Source: Bog-756 sp963812885 (GTDB lineage Bacteria; Actinomycetota; Acidimicrobiia; Acidimicrobiales; RAAP-2). From it: a DNA stretch of 64,000 nucleotides. The stretch spans positions 835,661-899,660 of the forward strand of contig CAWEWZ010000002.1 in the NCBI GenBank assembly GCA_963812885.1. Reading direction: 5' to 3'. Under the pieces are notes generated by a model. That model was not told the origin of the DNA. It saw only the letters and a list, made by a program, of their open reading frames with translations, and did no database searches. Position 1 is the stretch's first letter, and the number at the start of each line of letters is the position of its first letter. The translations under genes and the position numbers were made by a program. This document shows positions 54,569-63,561 of this stretch, one piece after another.

Positions 54569-55032
54569 TGATGGCGGAGATCGACGGGGACAGCTCTGAG
54601 GTCGTTTTTGCCCTCCGGTGGGCGCTCCGGGTGGCCGCGCTCATCGCGGTCATCTATGCCGTGGCCACGCTCTCGGCTCACCCGTCGGTGGCCTACGGAC
54701 AGCACGGCAACCAGGCCGCCGAGTGCCCGACGGTGGTGAGCGCCCTCCGGGGGATCGGACCTCCCCACACCAAGACCGGCACCGCGGTGCCCCAGGCCAA
54801 AGCCGAGTGCGCCCGGGTGGCCAGCTCGGATCTCAGGTTGTCGGGGGTCCTCCTCGGGATTGCCGTCGTGCTGGGCGCCATCTCGTTCATCCCATGGAAG
54901 GACCGGAAGCAACCGGCTCCCGGTTGGGTCGAGTTCGAAGGCAGGTGGTACCCGCCGTACTTCGAGGGGAAGCTGCCCACTCGAACCTCGCTGTCGGGCG
55001 ACCCGGGCCGGCCGAACCTCCCCCATCGCTGA
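54568..55032 (+). CDS. Two-helix membrane protein
   Basis: 154 residues. Helix one ALRWALRVAALIAVIYAVATLS, then an extracytoplasmic loop of about 65 residues with two cysteines, helix two LSGVLLGIAVVLGAISFIPW, and a tail with WVEFEGRWYPPYFEG. No family recognised. ATG 54568 overlaps the stop of the upstream gene. It lies 63 bases before a methyltransferase. Confidence 0.65.
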   Translation: MMAEIDGDSSEVVFALRWALRVAALIAVIYAVATLSAHPSVAYGQHGNQAAECPTVVSALRGIGPPHTKTGTAVPQAKAECARVASSDLRLSGVLLGIAVVLGAISFIPWKDRKQPAPGWVEFEGRWYPPYFEGKLPTRTSLSGDPGRPNLPHR

Positions 55033-55095
55033 ACGCCCCCGAAAGGCACCCGATCCGGCTGGCCCGGCAGGAGGCGGCGTGGTACAAGAGCGGGC

Positions 55096-55722
55096 ATGGC
55101 CGACGACGATCCGAGCGACGATCCCGCCCGACGGCGGGTGCACCACGAGTTCGACTCCTCGTACGTCGAGGGCACCCCTCCGTGGGACATCGGCCGACCT
55201 CAACCAGAGTTCGTCCGCCTCGCAGAAGGCGGGGAAATCCGGGGTCGCGTCCTCGACGTCGGGTGTGGCACCGGCGAGCATGCTCTCATGGCTGCCGCCA
55301 TGGGGCTGGAGTCGACCGGGGTCGACACGGCCCCGACCGCCATCGAGCGAGCCAAGGAGAAGGCGGCGCAACGTTCGCTCAGTGTCCGCTTCGAGGTCTG
55401 GGATGCCCTCGACCTTCCGGCGCTCGGGGAGCAATTCGACACCGTGCTCGACTGCGGGCTCTTCCACACCTTGAGCGACGACCAGCGAGGGGAGCTGGTC
55501 ACCGGCCTCCGGGCCGTGCTGGCGGCGGACGGGCGGCTCTTCATCCTGTGCTTCAGCGAGAAGCAACCGGGCGACTGGGGCCCGAGGCGGATACGCGCCG
55601 ACGAACTCCGTGCCTGCTTCTCCGACGGTTGGCGGACGGACTCCATCGAAGACGCGACCCTCGACATCACCCTGGATCCCGCCGGGGCCCGGGCCTGGCT
55701 CGCCTCATTCACCAGGATATGA
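55096..55722 (+). CDS. SAM-dependent methyltransferase
   Basis: 208 residues, class I fold. PPWDIGRPQPEFVRL leads, RVLDVGCGTGEHALMAAAMG is SAM motif I, VDTAPTAIERAKEKA motif II, WDALDLPALGEQFDTVLDCGLFHTLSDDQR motif IV and VLAADGRLFILCFSEKQPGDWGPRRI the later strand. The PPWDIGRPQPEF and CGLFHT patterns resemble thiol or metalloid methyltransferases (TPMT/TehB-like), which is a tentative call. ATG 55096. Confidence 0.88.
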   Translation: MADDDPSDDPARRRVHHEFDSSYVEGTPPWDIGRPQPEFVRLAEGGEIRGRVLDVGCGTGEHALMAAAMGLESTGVDTAPTAIERAKEKAAQRSLSVRFEVWDALDLPALGEQFDTVLDCGLFHTLSDDQRGELVTGLRAVLAADGRLFILCFSEKQPGDWGPRRIRADELRACFSDGWRTDSIEDATLDITLDPAGARAWLASFTRI

Positions 55723-56043
55723 GCTGCGACACGGAGCGTGATCGGCTTCGGGACGGTCGATGGATGTGGGTTGGAACCCGATAACGCTGATCACAACACG
55801 GGTCGCGCCGATCCGACATAGGGACCGGATCGGCGCAACGCACGTCGGGTTGGAGAGAATTGGGCGGCTGGGAAAGCCCTCTCGACAGACCTGACTGGTC
55901 CGAGAATAACGAGCGCTTTGACCCGATTCCAGCACTGCGTGCGAGCGCGGATCGCAATCACAGCCGCATCCGCTGGGGCGGACCGAACGACACTGCAGGA
56001 ACCGGCGTGGTTTGCCGTCGAACCCAAGCGCGGTCCGGCAGGC
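55723..56043. other. Intergenic region between convergent genes
   Basis: 321 bases, less GC-rich than its surroundings. It holds a strong hairpin at 55805-55836 (separate entry) and no convincing gene on either strand. Confidence 0.5.
55805..55836. terminator. Strong hairpin between convergent methyltransferase and SnoaL genes
   Basis: GCGCCGATCC (55805-55814) and GGATCGGCGC (55827-55836) are perfect inverted repeats; one more inner pair makes 11 pairs with a 10-base loop. It lies 83 bases after the methyltransferase and 208 after the SnoaL gene, so it could stop transcripts from both sides. Confidence 0.5.
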
Positions 56044-56961
56044 TCAGGCCGGACCCGAGTCTTCGACCCGGATGGTCGCTTCGCTCCAGAACGCACGCAA
56101 CCGGCGGATCAGCCCGTCGTCGGTGAAGACCGCCTGATCGATGATCTCGACCAGTCGCTTCGATTCGCCGTGGGGAATGCAGAGCTCGAAGGCCCACGCC
56201 GCCTCGAGGCCACACACCAGGGGTCCCTGAACCATACGAACCGTGCGTTCGGGGTCGGGCCGGTCCCGGGGGTGAATCTCGTCCCAAAAGGCGAGAAGAC
56301 CAGCGTGCCCTCGTCGGGGCGGAGACCCGGCCGGATCCTGGAGGTCGGCGTCATCGGTGAACACAGCCAGCCAGCCATCTCTGTCACCGGAATTGAAGGT
56401 CGTCTGATAGCGCTCGATCGTGGTCCGGATGAGACCGTCGGCCGGAGAAGCCGGTGATCTGATCATCGGTGGTCGGCACGCGGGGGTGGAGTCGCGTCGC
56501 GGTTCGGTGGATCGGGCGGAGCGTTCATTCGGCCCCGTGGGCTTCCATCCGCTCTCGGCGATGACCTCCAGGACCTGCTGCATGTTGAAGACGTCGTACT
56601 CGTAGTCGAACTTGCCGTCACCCGCATACCGGAGGATGGAGATGCCGGCGACGCGGTACAAGGACCCATCTGCTCGCTTTCCGGGCAGCTGGTTCCACCA
56701 CATGCTGACGACCCGGTCCCCGTCGGCCACCGTCCATTCTTCGGGAAATCGCCAGTCGTCCAGCCCGGTCATGCTCTCCACCATGAACTGCTTGATCGCC
56801 GGCTGGCCCTCGAACCGACCCCAGGCCGAATCGATGTACACGGCCCTGTCGGTGAAGTAGGCGGCCAGGGCCGACCAGGGCAACTCGCCTGCCTCGATGC
56901 GACCGCGCACGGCCACCATCTGGCCATAGGTGGCCAGCGCCTCCTCGGTCCTGTCGGGCAT
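56044..56961 (-). CDS. Double SnoaL-like (NTF2-fold) protein
   Basis: 305 residues with two NTF2-like domains: the first (1-140) has LAAYFTDRAVYIDSAWGRFEGQPAIKQFM and EEWTVADGDRVVSMWWNQLPGKRADG; the second (180-300) has YQTTFNSGDRDGWLAVFTDDADLQDPAGS and LVEIIDQAVFTDDGLIRRLRAFW. A Pro/Arg-rich linker joins them. Such domains act as small isomerases, cyclases or binding folds. Two in one chain is less usual; alternatively, two genes could be fused by an error near 56480. ATG 56961. Confidence 0.78.
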   Translation of the reverse strand: MPDRTEEALATYGQMVAVRGRIEAGELPWSALAAYFTDRAVYIDSAWGRFEGQPAIKQFMVESMTGLDDWRFPEEWTVADGDRVVSMWWNQLPGKRADGSLYRVAGISILRYAGDGKFDYEYDVFNMQQVLEVIAESGWKPTGPNERSARSTEPRRDSTPACRPPMIRSPASPADGLIRTTIERYQTTFNSGDRDGWLAVFTDDADLQDPAGSPPRRGHAGLLAFWDEIHPRDRPDPERTVRMVQGPLVCGLEAAWAFELCIPHGESKRLVEIIDQAVFTDDGLIRRLRAFWSEATIRVEDSGPA

Positions 56962-57012
56962 GGATGAGGCTAGCTTCCCCGGCCGGAGTTCGAGAATGCC
57001 AACGGCGGCAGG

Positions 57013-57051
57013 TTGACCGGCTGTCGGAAAAACCCGTAGTATACGTCGTAT
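57013..57051 (+). promoter_or_regulatory. padR promoter with PadR-like operator
   Basis: TTGACC (57013-57018), 18 bases, then TAGTAT (57037-57042), overlapping ATAC-GTC-GTAT at 57041-57051, a perfect inverted repeat. A second ATAC-N3-GTAT lies at 58466 before the second ABC gene. PadR repressors bind such sites in front of their own operons. Confidence 0.6.
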
Positions 57052-57078
57052 GGTACGAGCGTTAGCCACGGTGCCGAG

Positions 57079-57654
57079 ATGAGCGTTCAGCATGCACTCC
57101 TCGCGCTGTTGGCAGAAGGCCCGAAGTACGGCCTTCAACTCCGCCAGGAATTCGAGGAGAGCACCGGCGAGATCTGGCCGCTCAACGTGGGTCAGGTCTA
57201 TACCACCCTTCAGCGTCTCGAGCGCGACGGCCTTGTCGAGTCCGACGACAACGAGGAGCCCGGCCCCCGAAAGGTCTTCCGTCTCACCGAAAGCGGAGAC
57301 AAGGAGCTCTCGGACTGGCTCAATACCCCACCGGACATGACGTCCCCGCCTCGTGACGAGCTCGTGATCAAGGTGCTCTCGGCGTTGAAGGTGCCCGGTG
57401 TGAGCGTGCACGACGTGATCCAGCTCCACCGCCGGTACATCGTCGAACTGATGCAGCAGTGGACGCGCCTCAAGGAGGACGAGGCAGATTTCGATCTGTC
57501 GTTTGCGCTCGTCGTCGACGCCGAGCTGTTCCGGCTCGACTCATTGATCCGCTGGCTCGACACCGCCGATGGGCGTTTGCGGCGCGCCGAGGTTGAACCC
57601 TCTGTCCTTCGCACGGGGCCGCTCATCCGCCGGCGGCTCGTCGGTCGCAAATGA
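57079..57654 (+). CDS. PadR family transcriptional regulator
   Basis: 191 residues. The winged helix MSVQHALLALLAEGPKYGLQLRQEFEEST is the PadR start, with VYTTLQRLERDGLVE as recognition helix and FRLTESGDKELSDWL. The C-terminal half (HDVIQLHRRYIVELMQQWTRLK, FALVVDAELFRLDSLIRWLD) is the Vir-type helical domain that forms the dimer and senses a ligand. ATG 57079. Its stop overlaps the first ABC ATPase gene (ATGA), so it is the first gene of an exporter operon and probably represses it. Confidence 0.9.
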   Translation: MSVQHALLALLAEGPKYGLQLRQEFEESTGEIWPLNVGQVYTTLQRLERDGLVESDDNEEPGPRKVFRLTESGDKELSDWLNTPPDMTSPPRDELVIKVLSALKVPGVSVHDVIQLHRRYIVELMQQWTRLKEDEADFDLSFALVVDAELFRLDSLIRWLDTADGRLRRAEVEPSVLRTGPLIRRRLVGRK

Positions 57655-58385
57655 GCTATCTCGAGCTGCGCAAGGTCTCCAAATCCTACGGAGAGGGCGC
57701 GACCGAAGTTCATGCGCTTCGAGACATCGACCTGGCCGTCGAGCGCGGCTCACTTGTCGCCGTCATGGGGCCGTCCGGTTCCGGGAAGTCGACGTTGCTG
57801 ACGATTGCCGGAAGCCTGGAGGAGCCGACGAGCGGCGAGGTACTGGTGGATGGTGTACCGCTCTCGGCGATGGCGCGCAATGACAAAGCTCGCCTCCGCC
57901 GTCGCACCATCGGTTACGTGTTCCAGGAGTTCAATCTCCTGGCCGGGCTCACCGCGGCGGAGAACGTCTCCCTGCCACTCGAGTTGGACGGGCTGTCGGC
58001 CAAGAAGGCCGGCCTCGCCGGGAGAGCGGCCCTCGAGGAGCTGGGACTCGGGGATCGTGCGACGCACTATCCCGACGAGCTGTCCGGCGGCGAGCGTCAA
58101 CGCGTGGCGATCGCCCGAGCCGTGGTGGGCGAACGTCACCTGCTGCTCGCCGACGAGCCTTCGGGGGCACTCGATTCGATCAACGGCGAGTCGGTGATGC
58201 GTCTGATTCTGGCGGCGTGCCACCGCGGGGTGGCCGCGGTCGTCGTCACCCACGACGCCCAGCTCGCCTCCTGGGCGGATCGGGTCATCTTCCTGCGCGA
58301 CGGGCGAGCTGTGGATCAGACCATGCCGCCTCCGAGCCCCGAGGCATTGATCGCCGAGCGGCCCGAGCCCAGTCCGCATCGCTGA
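57651..58385 (+). CDS. ABC transporter ATP-binding protein, MacB/LolD type (first copy)
   Basis: 244 residues. Walker A GPSGSGKST, Q-loop VFQEFNLLAGLT, signature LSGGERQRVAIARA, Walker B LLLADEPSGALDS and H-loop VVTHDA. The GYVFQEFNLL and PSGALDS pattern is that of the FtsE/LolD/MacB branch, which works with FtsX-fold permeases. It is coupled to padR and nearly duplicated by the gene at 58536. Only one permease follows, so the two ATPases may form a heterodimer or serve different permeases. Confidence 0.93.
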   Translation: MSYLELRKVSKSYGEGATEVHALRDIDLAVERGSLVAVMGPSGSGKSTLLTIAGSLEEPTSGEVLVDGVPLSAMARNDKARLRRRTIGYVFQEFNLLAGLTAAENVSLPLELDGLSAKKAGLAGRAALEELGLGDRATHYPDELSGGERQRVAIARAVVGERHLLLADEPSGALDSINGESVMRLILAACHRGVAAVVVTHDAQLASWADRVIFLRDGRAVDQTMPPPSPEALIAERPEPSPHR

Positions 58386-58465
58386 GCCGTTGGGTCGCCG
58401 GCGGCAGGCGATCCGCCACCCGCTGAACCGGAAAGGACCTTGACATCGGTCCTTTCTGGATTACT

Positions 58466-58476
58466 ATACTGCGTAT
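58466..58476. promoter_or_regulatory. Second PadR-like operator
   Basis: ATAC-TGC-GTAT, the same arms and spacing as the site at 57041, in the 150-base gap before the second ABC ATPase. The surrounding AT-rich stretch (ACTATACTGCGTATACTC) suggests a promoter, so the second ATPase and permease may have their own PadR-controlled start. Confidence 0.55.
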
Positions 58477-58535
58477 ACTCTCCGGTGCACTACTGCACGG
58501 TCCTCAGCGACTGTGGGAAGGATGGTGAGAAGGCG

Positions 58536-59255
58536 ATGAGCCTGCTCGAACTCCACGACATCTCCAAGTCTTACGGCGAGGGCCCAACCGTCGTCCACGC
58601 CCTCAAGACGATCGACCTCTCTGTCGACGAGGGACACCTCGTGGCGGTGATGGGCCCTTCGGGATCGGGCAAGTCGACGTTGCTCACGATCGCCGGAAGT
58701 CTCGAGGAACCAACTGGTGGCGAGGTACGCATCTCGGGATCGTCGGTTTCGACCATGTCCCGGAACGACAGGGCACGGCTGCGGCGGCGGACCGTTGGTT
58801 ACGTATTCCAGGAATTCAATCTGCTCCCGGGTCTGACCGCCGCTGAAAACGTCACATTGCCACTCGAACTCGACGGGATGCCGGCGCGCAAGGCCCACGT
58901 CGCCGGCGTCGCCGCCCTCGAAAAGCTCGGGCTTGCGGATCGAGCCGACCACTACCCGGACCAGCTCTCCGGCGGCGAGCGCCAACGTGTCGCCATTGCC
59001 CGGGCCGTCGTCGGCGAGCGCCATCTCCTCTTGGCCGACGAACCCTCGGGAGCGCTCGACTCGACGAACGGCGAGGCGGTCATGCGGATGATTCTCGACG
59101 CATGCAAGCGCGGCGTTGCTGCAGTCGTCGTCACCCACGACGCCCACCTCGCCTCATGGGCCGACCGGGTCGTCTTTCTCCGGGACGGGCGTGTCGTCGA
59201 CCATGTCACGCCGGACGCCCCCGGCTCCCTCGTCGTGCCGGTGCCCGGCGCATGA
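58536..59255 (+). CDS. ABC transporter ATP-binding protein, MacB/LolD type (second copy)
   Basis: 239 residues. All ATPase motifs are present: GPSGSGKST, VFQEFNLLPGLT, LSGGERQRVAIARA, LLLADEPSGALDS and VVTHDA. It is very similar to the upstream copy (for example KSYGEGPTVVHAL against KSYGEGATEVHAL), so the pair arose by tandem duplication. ATG 58536 has GAGAAGG upstream; earlier codons in frame look non-coding. It lies 34 bases before the permease gene, the likely partner. Confidence 0.93.
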   Translation: MSLLELHDISKSYGEGPTVVHALKTIDLSVDEGHLVAVMGPSGSGKSTLLTIAGSLEEPTGGEVRISGSSVSTMSRNDRARLRRRTVGYVFQEFNLLPGLTAAENVTLPLELDGMPARKAHVAGVAALEKLGLADRADHYPDQLSGGERQRVAIARAVVGERHLLLADEPSGALDSTNGEAVMRMILDACKRGVAAVVVTHDAHLASWADRVVFLRDGRVVDHVTPDAPGSLVVPVPGA

Positions 59256-59289
59256 CCCCCCGCCGTCGTGACACCCCAGGAGATCCTCG

Positions 59290-61830
59290 ATGAACACCGC
59301 CGTAGTCGATCGACCCACTGAAGCCCGCCCAGCCAACGGCGGTGCGCCGGCCCGAAGGGCCGTTGTCCGTTGGGCCTGGCGCCTCTTCCGCCGGGAATGG
59401 CGTCAGCAGTTCCTGATCTTTGCCCTGATCACCATCGCCGTGGCCGGGACCATCGTCGGCTCCGCCATTGCCACGAACACGCCGCAGCCCTCGGACTTCG
59501 GTTTCGGCACTGCTCAGGACGCGGCGACCTTCCCGAACGTGAACGCCCGGGCGGCGAGTGAGATCGCCAAGCTCGAGCGTCGCTTCGGCACCGTGGAGCT
59601 CATCGAAAACAAGACACTGTCGATCCCCGGCTCGATCAAGACCTTCCAACTCCGCGCCCAGAATCCCCACGGGCCGTTCAGCGGGCCGATGCTCGCGCTC
59701 GTCTCCGGCCGGTATCCGTCGGGTCCCAGCGAGGTGGCGGTGACGAGCGGCGTGGCCTCGGACTTCCACTTGCATATCGGAGCGAGCTGGCGGGTCGATG
59801 GCGTCGATCGCCGCGTCGTGGGTACCGTCGAGAACCCGCAGAGCCTTCTCGATGAATTCGCGTTGGTCGTGCCGGGACAGGTGAAGGCGCCGACGCAGGC
59901 GGTCGCCCTCTTCGACGCCCCGGGAGTTCCGCCGGGCTCGATCGGATCCGAAGTACAGACGCCGGCCTCGGTGGCACAGAACAACCCGCTCAACCCGGAG
60001 ACGATCTCCCTCGCCGTACTGGTCCTCGGGATGCTGCTCGTCGCCCTGGTCTCCATCGGCGGCTTCACCGTTCTCGCACAGCGCCGGCTCCGGTCGATCG
60101 GCATGCTCGAGTCGATCGGCGCCACCGACCGCCATGTCCGTCTCGTGGTTCGCGCCAACGGCGTCGTCGTCGGTCTGGTCGGCGCCATCGCCGGATTCCT
60201 GCTCGGCCTGGTCGTCTGGCTCGCCTACCGGCCGAGTCTCGAGCAGAGCGCACACCATGTCATCGCTGTGCTCGCCCTCCCGTGGCTCGTGGTCGGCGCG
60301 GCGATGGTGCTGGCCGTCGTGGCCGCCTACTTCGCGGCGTCGCGTCCAGCTCGGACGATCACCCGAGTGCCGATCGTGGCCGCGCTCTCCGGCCGTCCCG
60401 CGCCACCTCGCCAGATCCGACGTTCGGCCATCCCGGGAATCGTCTGCTTCGTGATCGCCTTCCTCCTGCTCGGCTACTCGGGCAGCACGAACGGTGGAAA
60501 CGGGAGCGGTGGTGCCCCTGGCCTCGTCTTCGGGCTCGCATTCCTCATCCCAGGGCTCATCCTTCTGGCGCCGTTCTTCCTGACCCTGGCGGCGCGGATC
60601 GGCCGTCGGGCCCCCATCGCCACCCGGCTTGCGCTGCGAGATCTCGCCCGGTACCGCGCCCGGTCGGGCTCGGCGCTGGCGGCGATCAGTCTCGGAGTGC
60701 TGGTCGCGGTCATCGTTGTCCTCGCGGCATCGGCCCGTTATGGGAACGTCTTCGACTACGCGGGACCGAACCTGGCTTCGAACCAACTCGCCCTGCACTC
60801 TGACGTACCACCGCCTGGGAGTACGGTCACCCGGATCAAGCCCAACGGCCAGTGAGACCACCACCCAGGTCCCCTCGACGTCAGGGCGCCAACCCGGCGC
60901 AGCAGGCTGCACACGCGGCAGCAATCGCAAAGGGGCTCGGTGCCCAGCTCATCCCCCTCGAGACGCCGAACGCCAATCTCGTCGGGGACACATCTGGGCG
61001 GGAGCTGGAACGGACAGGTCTATGTGGCGACGCCCAAGCTGCTGAGCGCGTTCGGGATCAAGGCCGTCGGAGATCGATCCGAACGCCGACATCCTGAGCT
61101 CGCGACCCGGTCTGGCCGGGATCTCCGGGCTGGGGTTCGAGCTATCGGATCCGGCCAAAAGTCCGGCCCACCGTCTTCGTCCTCGAGTTGCACGGCGGCA
61201 ACGGGCTGCATCGCCAATCCGGTCATCCAGGAGGTCGGCGCACTCCCGCTGGGGACCTCGGGGCCGAACACGGTCATCACCGAGCACGCCATGCGAAAGT
61301 TCCACATCCAGTCCGGCACGAGTGATTGGCTGGTCCAGGGTTCGCAACCCTTCACTGCCGCGCAAATCAGCAGTGCAGAGCTCGCCGCCTCGACGACCCA
61401 GCTCTCGGTGGAGTCGAAGAACGACCAGCCCAGCTCGGACGCCGTGATCAGCTGGGCGACGCTCCTCGGGATCGTGATCGCCCTCGGCGTGCTCGGTATG
61501 TCGGTGGGCCTCGTGCGGAGCGAGACCGCCAGCGATCTCCGAACGCTTACCGCCACCGGCGCGTCGAGCTTCACCCGTCGCACGCTGACCGCGGTGACGG
61601 CCGGTGCACTGGGCTTCCTCGGGGCGCTCCTCGGGACGGTGGGCGGCTACGTCGGAATGATCGGGTGGCTCCGCGGCAACACGCTGAACGGCGGGATTGC
61701 CGCCCTCGGGAACATCCCGGTCACTGACCTCTTCCTCATCCTCGTCGGCATGCCTGCGTTCGCGGCCATCGTCGGGTGGATCTTGGCCGGTCGTGAGCCG
61801 GCGGTGATGGCCCACCAAGCGATCGAATGA
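59290..61830 (+). pseudogene. FtsX-like ABC transporter permease (several apparent frameshifts)
   Basis: About 847 codons in total. The first 521 are continuous: a helix LFRREWRQQFLIFALITIAVAGTIVG, a large outer domain, then LAVLVLGMLLVALVSIGGFTVLAQRRLRSIGMLESIGATDRHV (FtsX motif), VVGLVGAIAGFLLGLVVWLAY and more helices. A stop near 60855 and further breaks near 60980, 61065 and 61170 scramble the second outer domain. The end is again clean: VISWATLLGIVIALGVLGMSVGLVRSETASDLRTLTATGASS and a last pair of helices. This is the two-module FtsX/DUF214 architecture. It probably exports peptides or antibiotics with the upstream ATPases. Net length is a multiple of three. Confidence 0.8.
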
Positions 61831-62158
61831 GCCGAGGAGGCGATTTGACGGTGAAGGGCACCATCACCGCTCCGGCGTCGATCGCCCACGCCACGGGCTG
61901 TTACCAGTAGAACCCGTCTTGGTGGGATAGGTCTACGAGGGCCGAGGAGCATGCAGAAGCCGCCAAGACCAGATGTCACCAGGATCAGAATCACGAGCGC
62001 CTGGCTCCACCACCTCACCGCCACATGGTGATCCTACGGCACTGTCGTTGTCGGATCAGGAGCATGACCCTCAGTGGACAGACCACCGTGGTCCCGCGAA
62101 CCGAACCAGGGTGCCCCTGTGCGCGGATGGGCCTACCAAATTCCGATAGCGTCTACAC
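61831..62158. other. Intergenic region, base composition changes
   Basis: 328 bases after the ABC operon. GC content falls along this stretch. I see no clear gene. A minus-strand frame from 62024 begins with a hydrophobic segment (WSQALVILILVTSGLGGFCML) that might be a tiny membrane peptide, but it runs on into anti-sense permease DNA. TAGCGT at 62147-62152 is placed as a -10 box for a leaderless transcript from GTG 62159. Confidence 0.45.
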
Positions 62159-62560
62159 GTGTCGAAACGTGCGAGGGATCGCGGCGAAGTACAGCACATT
62201 CTCAGCTCAGCCGGCTGGATCGAAGGCATGCTGACGAAAGACACGGAAGGCGTATTCCGGGTTGACGATCGTGCTGTTGCTGCGTCGGACTGCGTGAACT
62301 TTTTCGTGACGGGTGGGGATCTACTCGAAACTGCGCAGTATTTGTGGAGCGAATTTGAGTGGGTCCAACTTGAACATCGATCGGCATTGGGCGGACGAGC
62401 CCTCGACCTCCATTCTCAGATATTGGAGCGATCCGAAAGCCAACACGTTTTGCTTGGATATTTGACCAACTCCGAGTTGTTTGTGTGGGCTCCGATCAAC
62501 TGTCGGGCAGAACGCCTACTTGAAGTGTTCGAGGGTGCTGACGTCGAAGTGAAGAAATAG
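62159..62560 (+). CDS. Hypothetical protein
   Basis: 133 residues, no family recognised. SKRARDRGEVQHILSSAGWIEGML at the start, then DCVNFFVTGGDLLETAQYLWSEFEWVQLEH, LDLHSQILERSESQHVLLGYLTNSELFVWAPIN and a final VFEGADVEVKK. It looks like a compact alpha/beta soluble protein. The gene is much less GC-rich than the rest of the window, which suggests recent transfer. GTG 62159 fits a leaderless start. Confidence 0.65.
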   Translation: MSKRARDRGEVQHILSSAGWIEGMLTKDTEGVFRVDDRAVAASDCVNFFVTGGDLLETAQYLWSEFEWVQLEHRSALGGRALDLHSQILERSESQHVLLGYLTNSELFVWAPINCRAERLLEVFEGADVEVKK

Positions 62561-62658
62561 GCCTTTTTGCGGCCGTTACCAACGGGTCATGGACGGCGGC
62601 GTCGTCAGCGGGCGATCGCCCCAACCCCATACGTGGGCCGGCCGAGAAGGCAATGCGA

Positions 62659-63294
62659 TCAAGGTTCAGCGATCAGGGAGCGAGCCTCTCCGGGGCCGAC
62701 CACCAGATCGTGAAGGTCGCCACCTACCTCGAGCCGGCTGGAGAGTTCGACCCCACCCACCTTCATCGGCTCGAATCCGGCCGTGCGGATCAACCGCTCG
62801 ACGTCGTCACCACCAAGGTCACCTTCGATCACGTAGAACAGAACCGCTGGCTCGGGCGACCGGTGGGCCGAGGACTCGAAGAGATCAGCCGACATCGAAC
62901 CGAAAGCCATGGCCAATCGTGCCCCTGTCGGCAACCAACCGCCAACTGTCTCGCCAGATGATTGGCCCTCTGGCAGGAGCCGCACGATCTCTCCATGTGC
63001 ATCGAGGCTGACCGGGTTGCTCGGAACGACAAGGAGCTTTTCACCTAGCGCGTCGGCGATCTCATCGATGACGTTCTTCAATGCAGTAAACCGCAGCGCA
63101 AGGATGACAGCGTCGGCACCCTGCAGAGCGCTGCGGTTGTCAAGAGCGACAACCGCGGTTCCGCCGATCGCCTCGACCAGCCGTTGTGCTGATTGCTTGT
63201 CGGCACTCGAGAGTTGTAGGGCCTCACCACCGGATGCGAGCTGACGCGCAATGGCTGATCCGATCCCTCCAGTGCCGATGATTGCGGTGGTCAT
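62659..63294 (-). CDS. NADPH-dependent F420 reductase-like protein
   Basis: 211 residues. TTAIIGTGGIGSAIARQLASGGEALQLSS is a Rossmann NADP site, then NRSALQGADAVILALRF, LVVPSNPVSLDAHGEIVRLLPEGQSSGE and AMAFGSMSADLFES, as in the NpdG/Fno-like family that moves hydride between NADPH and F420, or in related reductases of unknown substrate. ATG 63294 follows GAGGGAG. Several candidate F420 enzymes lie elsewhere in the window (20257, 28091, 38632). Moderate certainty on the cofactor. Confidence 0.78.
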   Translation of the reverse strand: MTTAIIGTGGIGSAIARQLASGGEALQLSSADKQSAQRLVEAIGGTAVVALDNRSALQGADAVILALRFTALKNVIDEIADALGEKLLVVPSNPVSLDAHGEIVRLLPEGQSSGETVGGWLPTGARLAMAFGSMSADLFESSAHRSPEPAVLFYVIEGDLGGDDVERLIRTAGFEPMKVGGVELSSRLEVGGDLHDLVVGPGEARSLIAEP

Positions 63295-63561
63295 GTTCGA
63301 AACTCCCTCAGCACCATGGGGTTAACAAACGCAGATGCGGTCTTTCCCACGCCGAACGGTCGTCAATCCACAGATCCCCGAAGAACTGTACTCTCGGTGA
63401 TTTGGCCGATCCACAACTCGGCACAAACTCTCAACAAGACGCGTGACTTGGTACGCGGATGCCCTCGCCATTCGAGTGCTCCCGTTGCCGTGTCGGCCCT
63501 CTTCACCCCGGAGCCCCAGGGCGTCACTGGAAAGGCGGAGCACGTGGGGGGCCCTATCGGC

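Noticed and set aside
59206..60930. A 574-codon open frame antisense to the ABC permease.
   Set aside because: It is rich in Arg, Asp and Gly with no motifs; it exists because the permease's GC-rich codons leave the reverse frame free of stops.
61647..62024. Possible tiny membrane protein on the minus strand starting at 62024.
   Set aside because: One hydrophobic segment only, and the rest of the frame is antisense to the permease.
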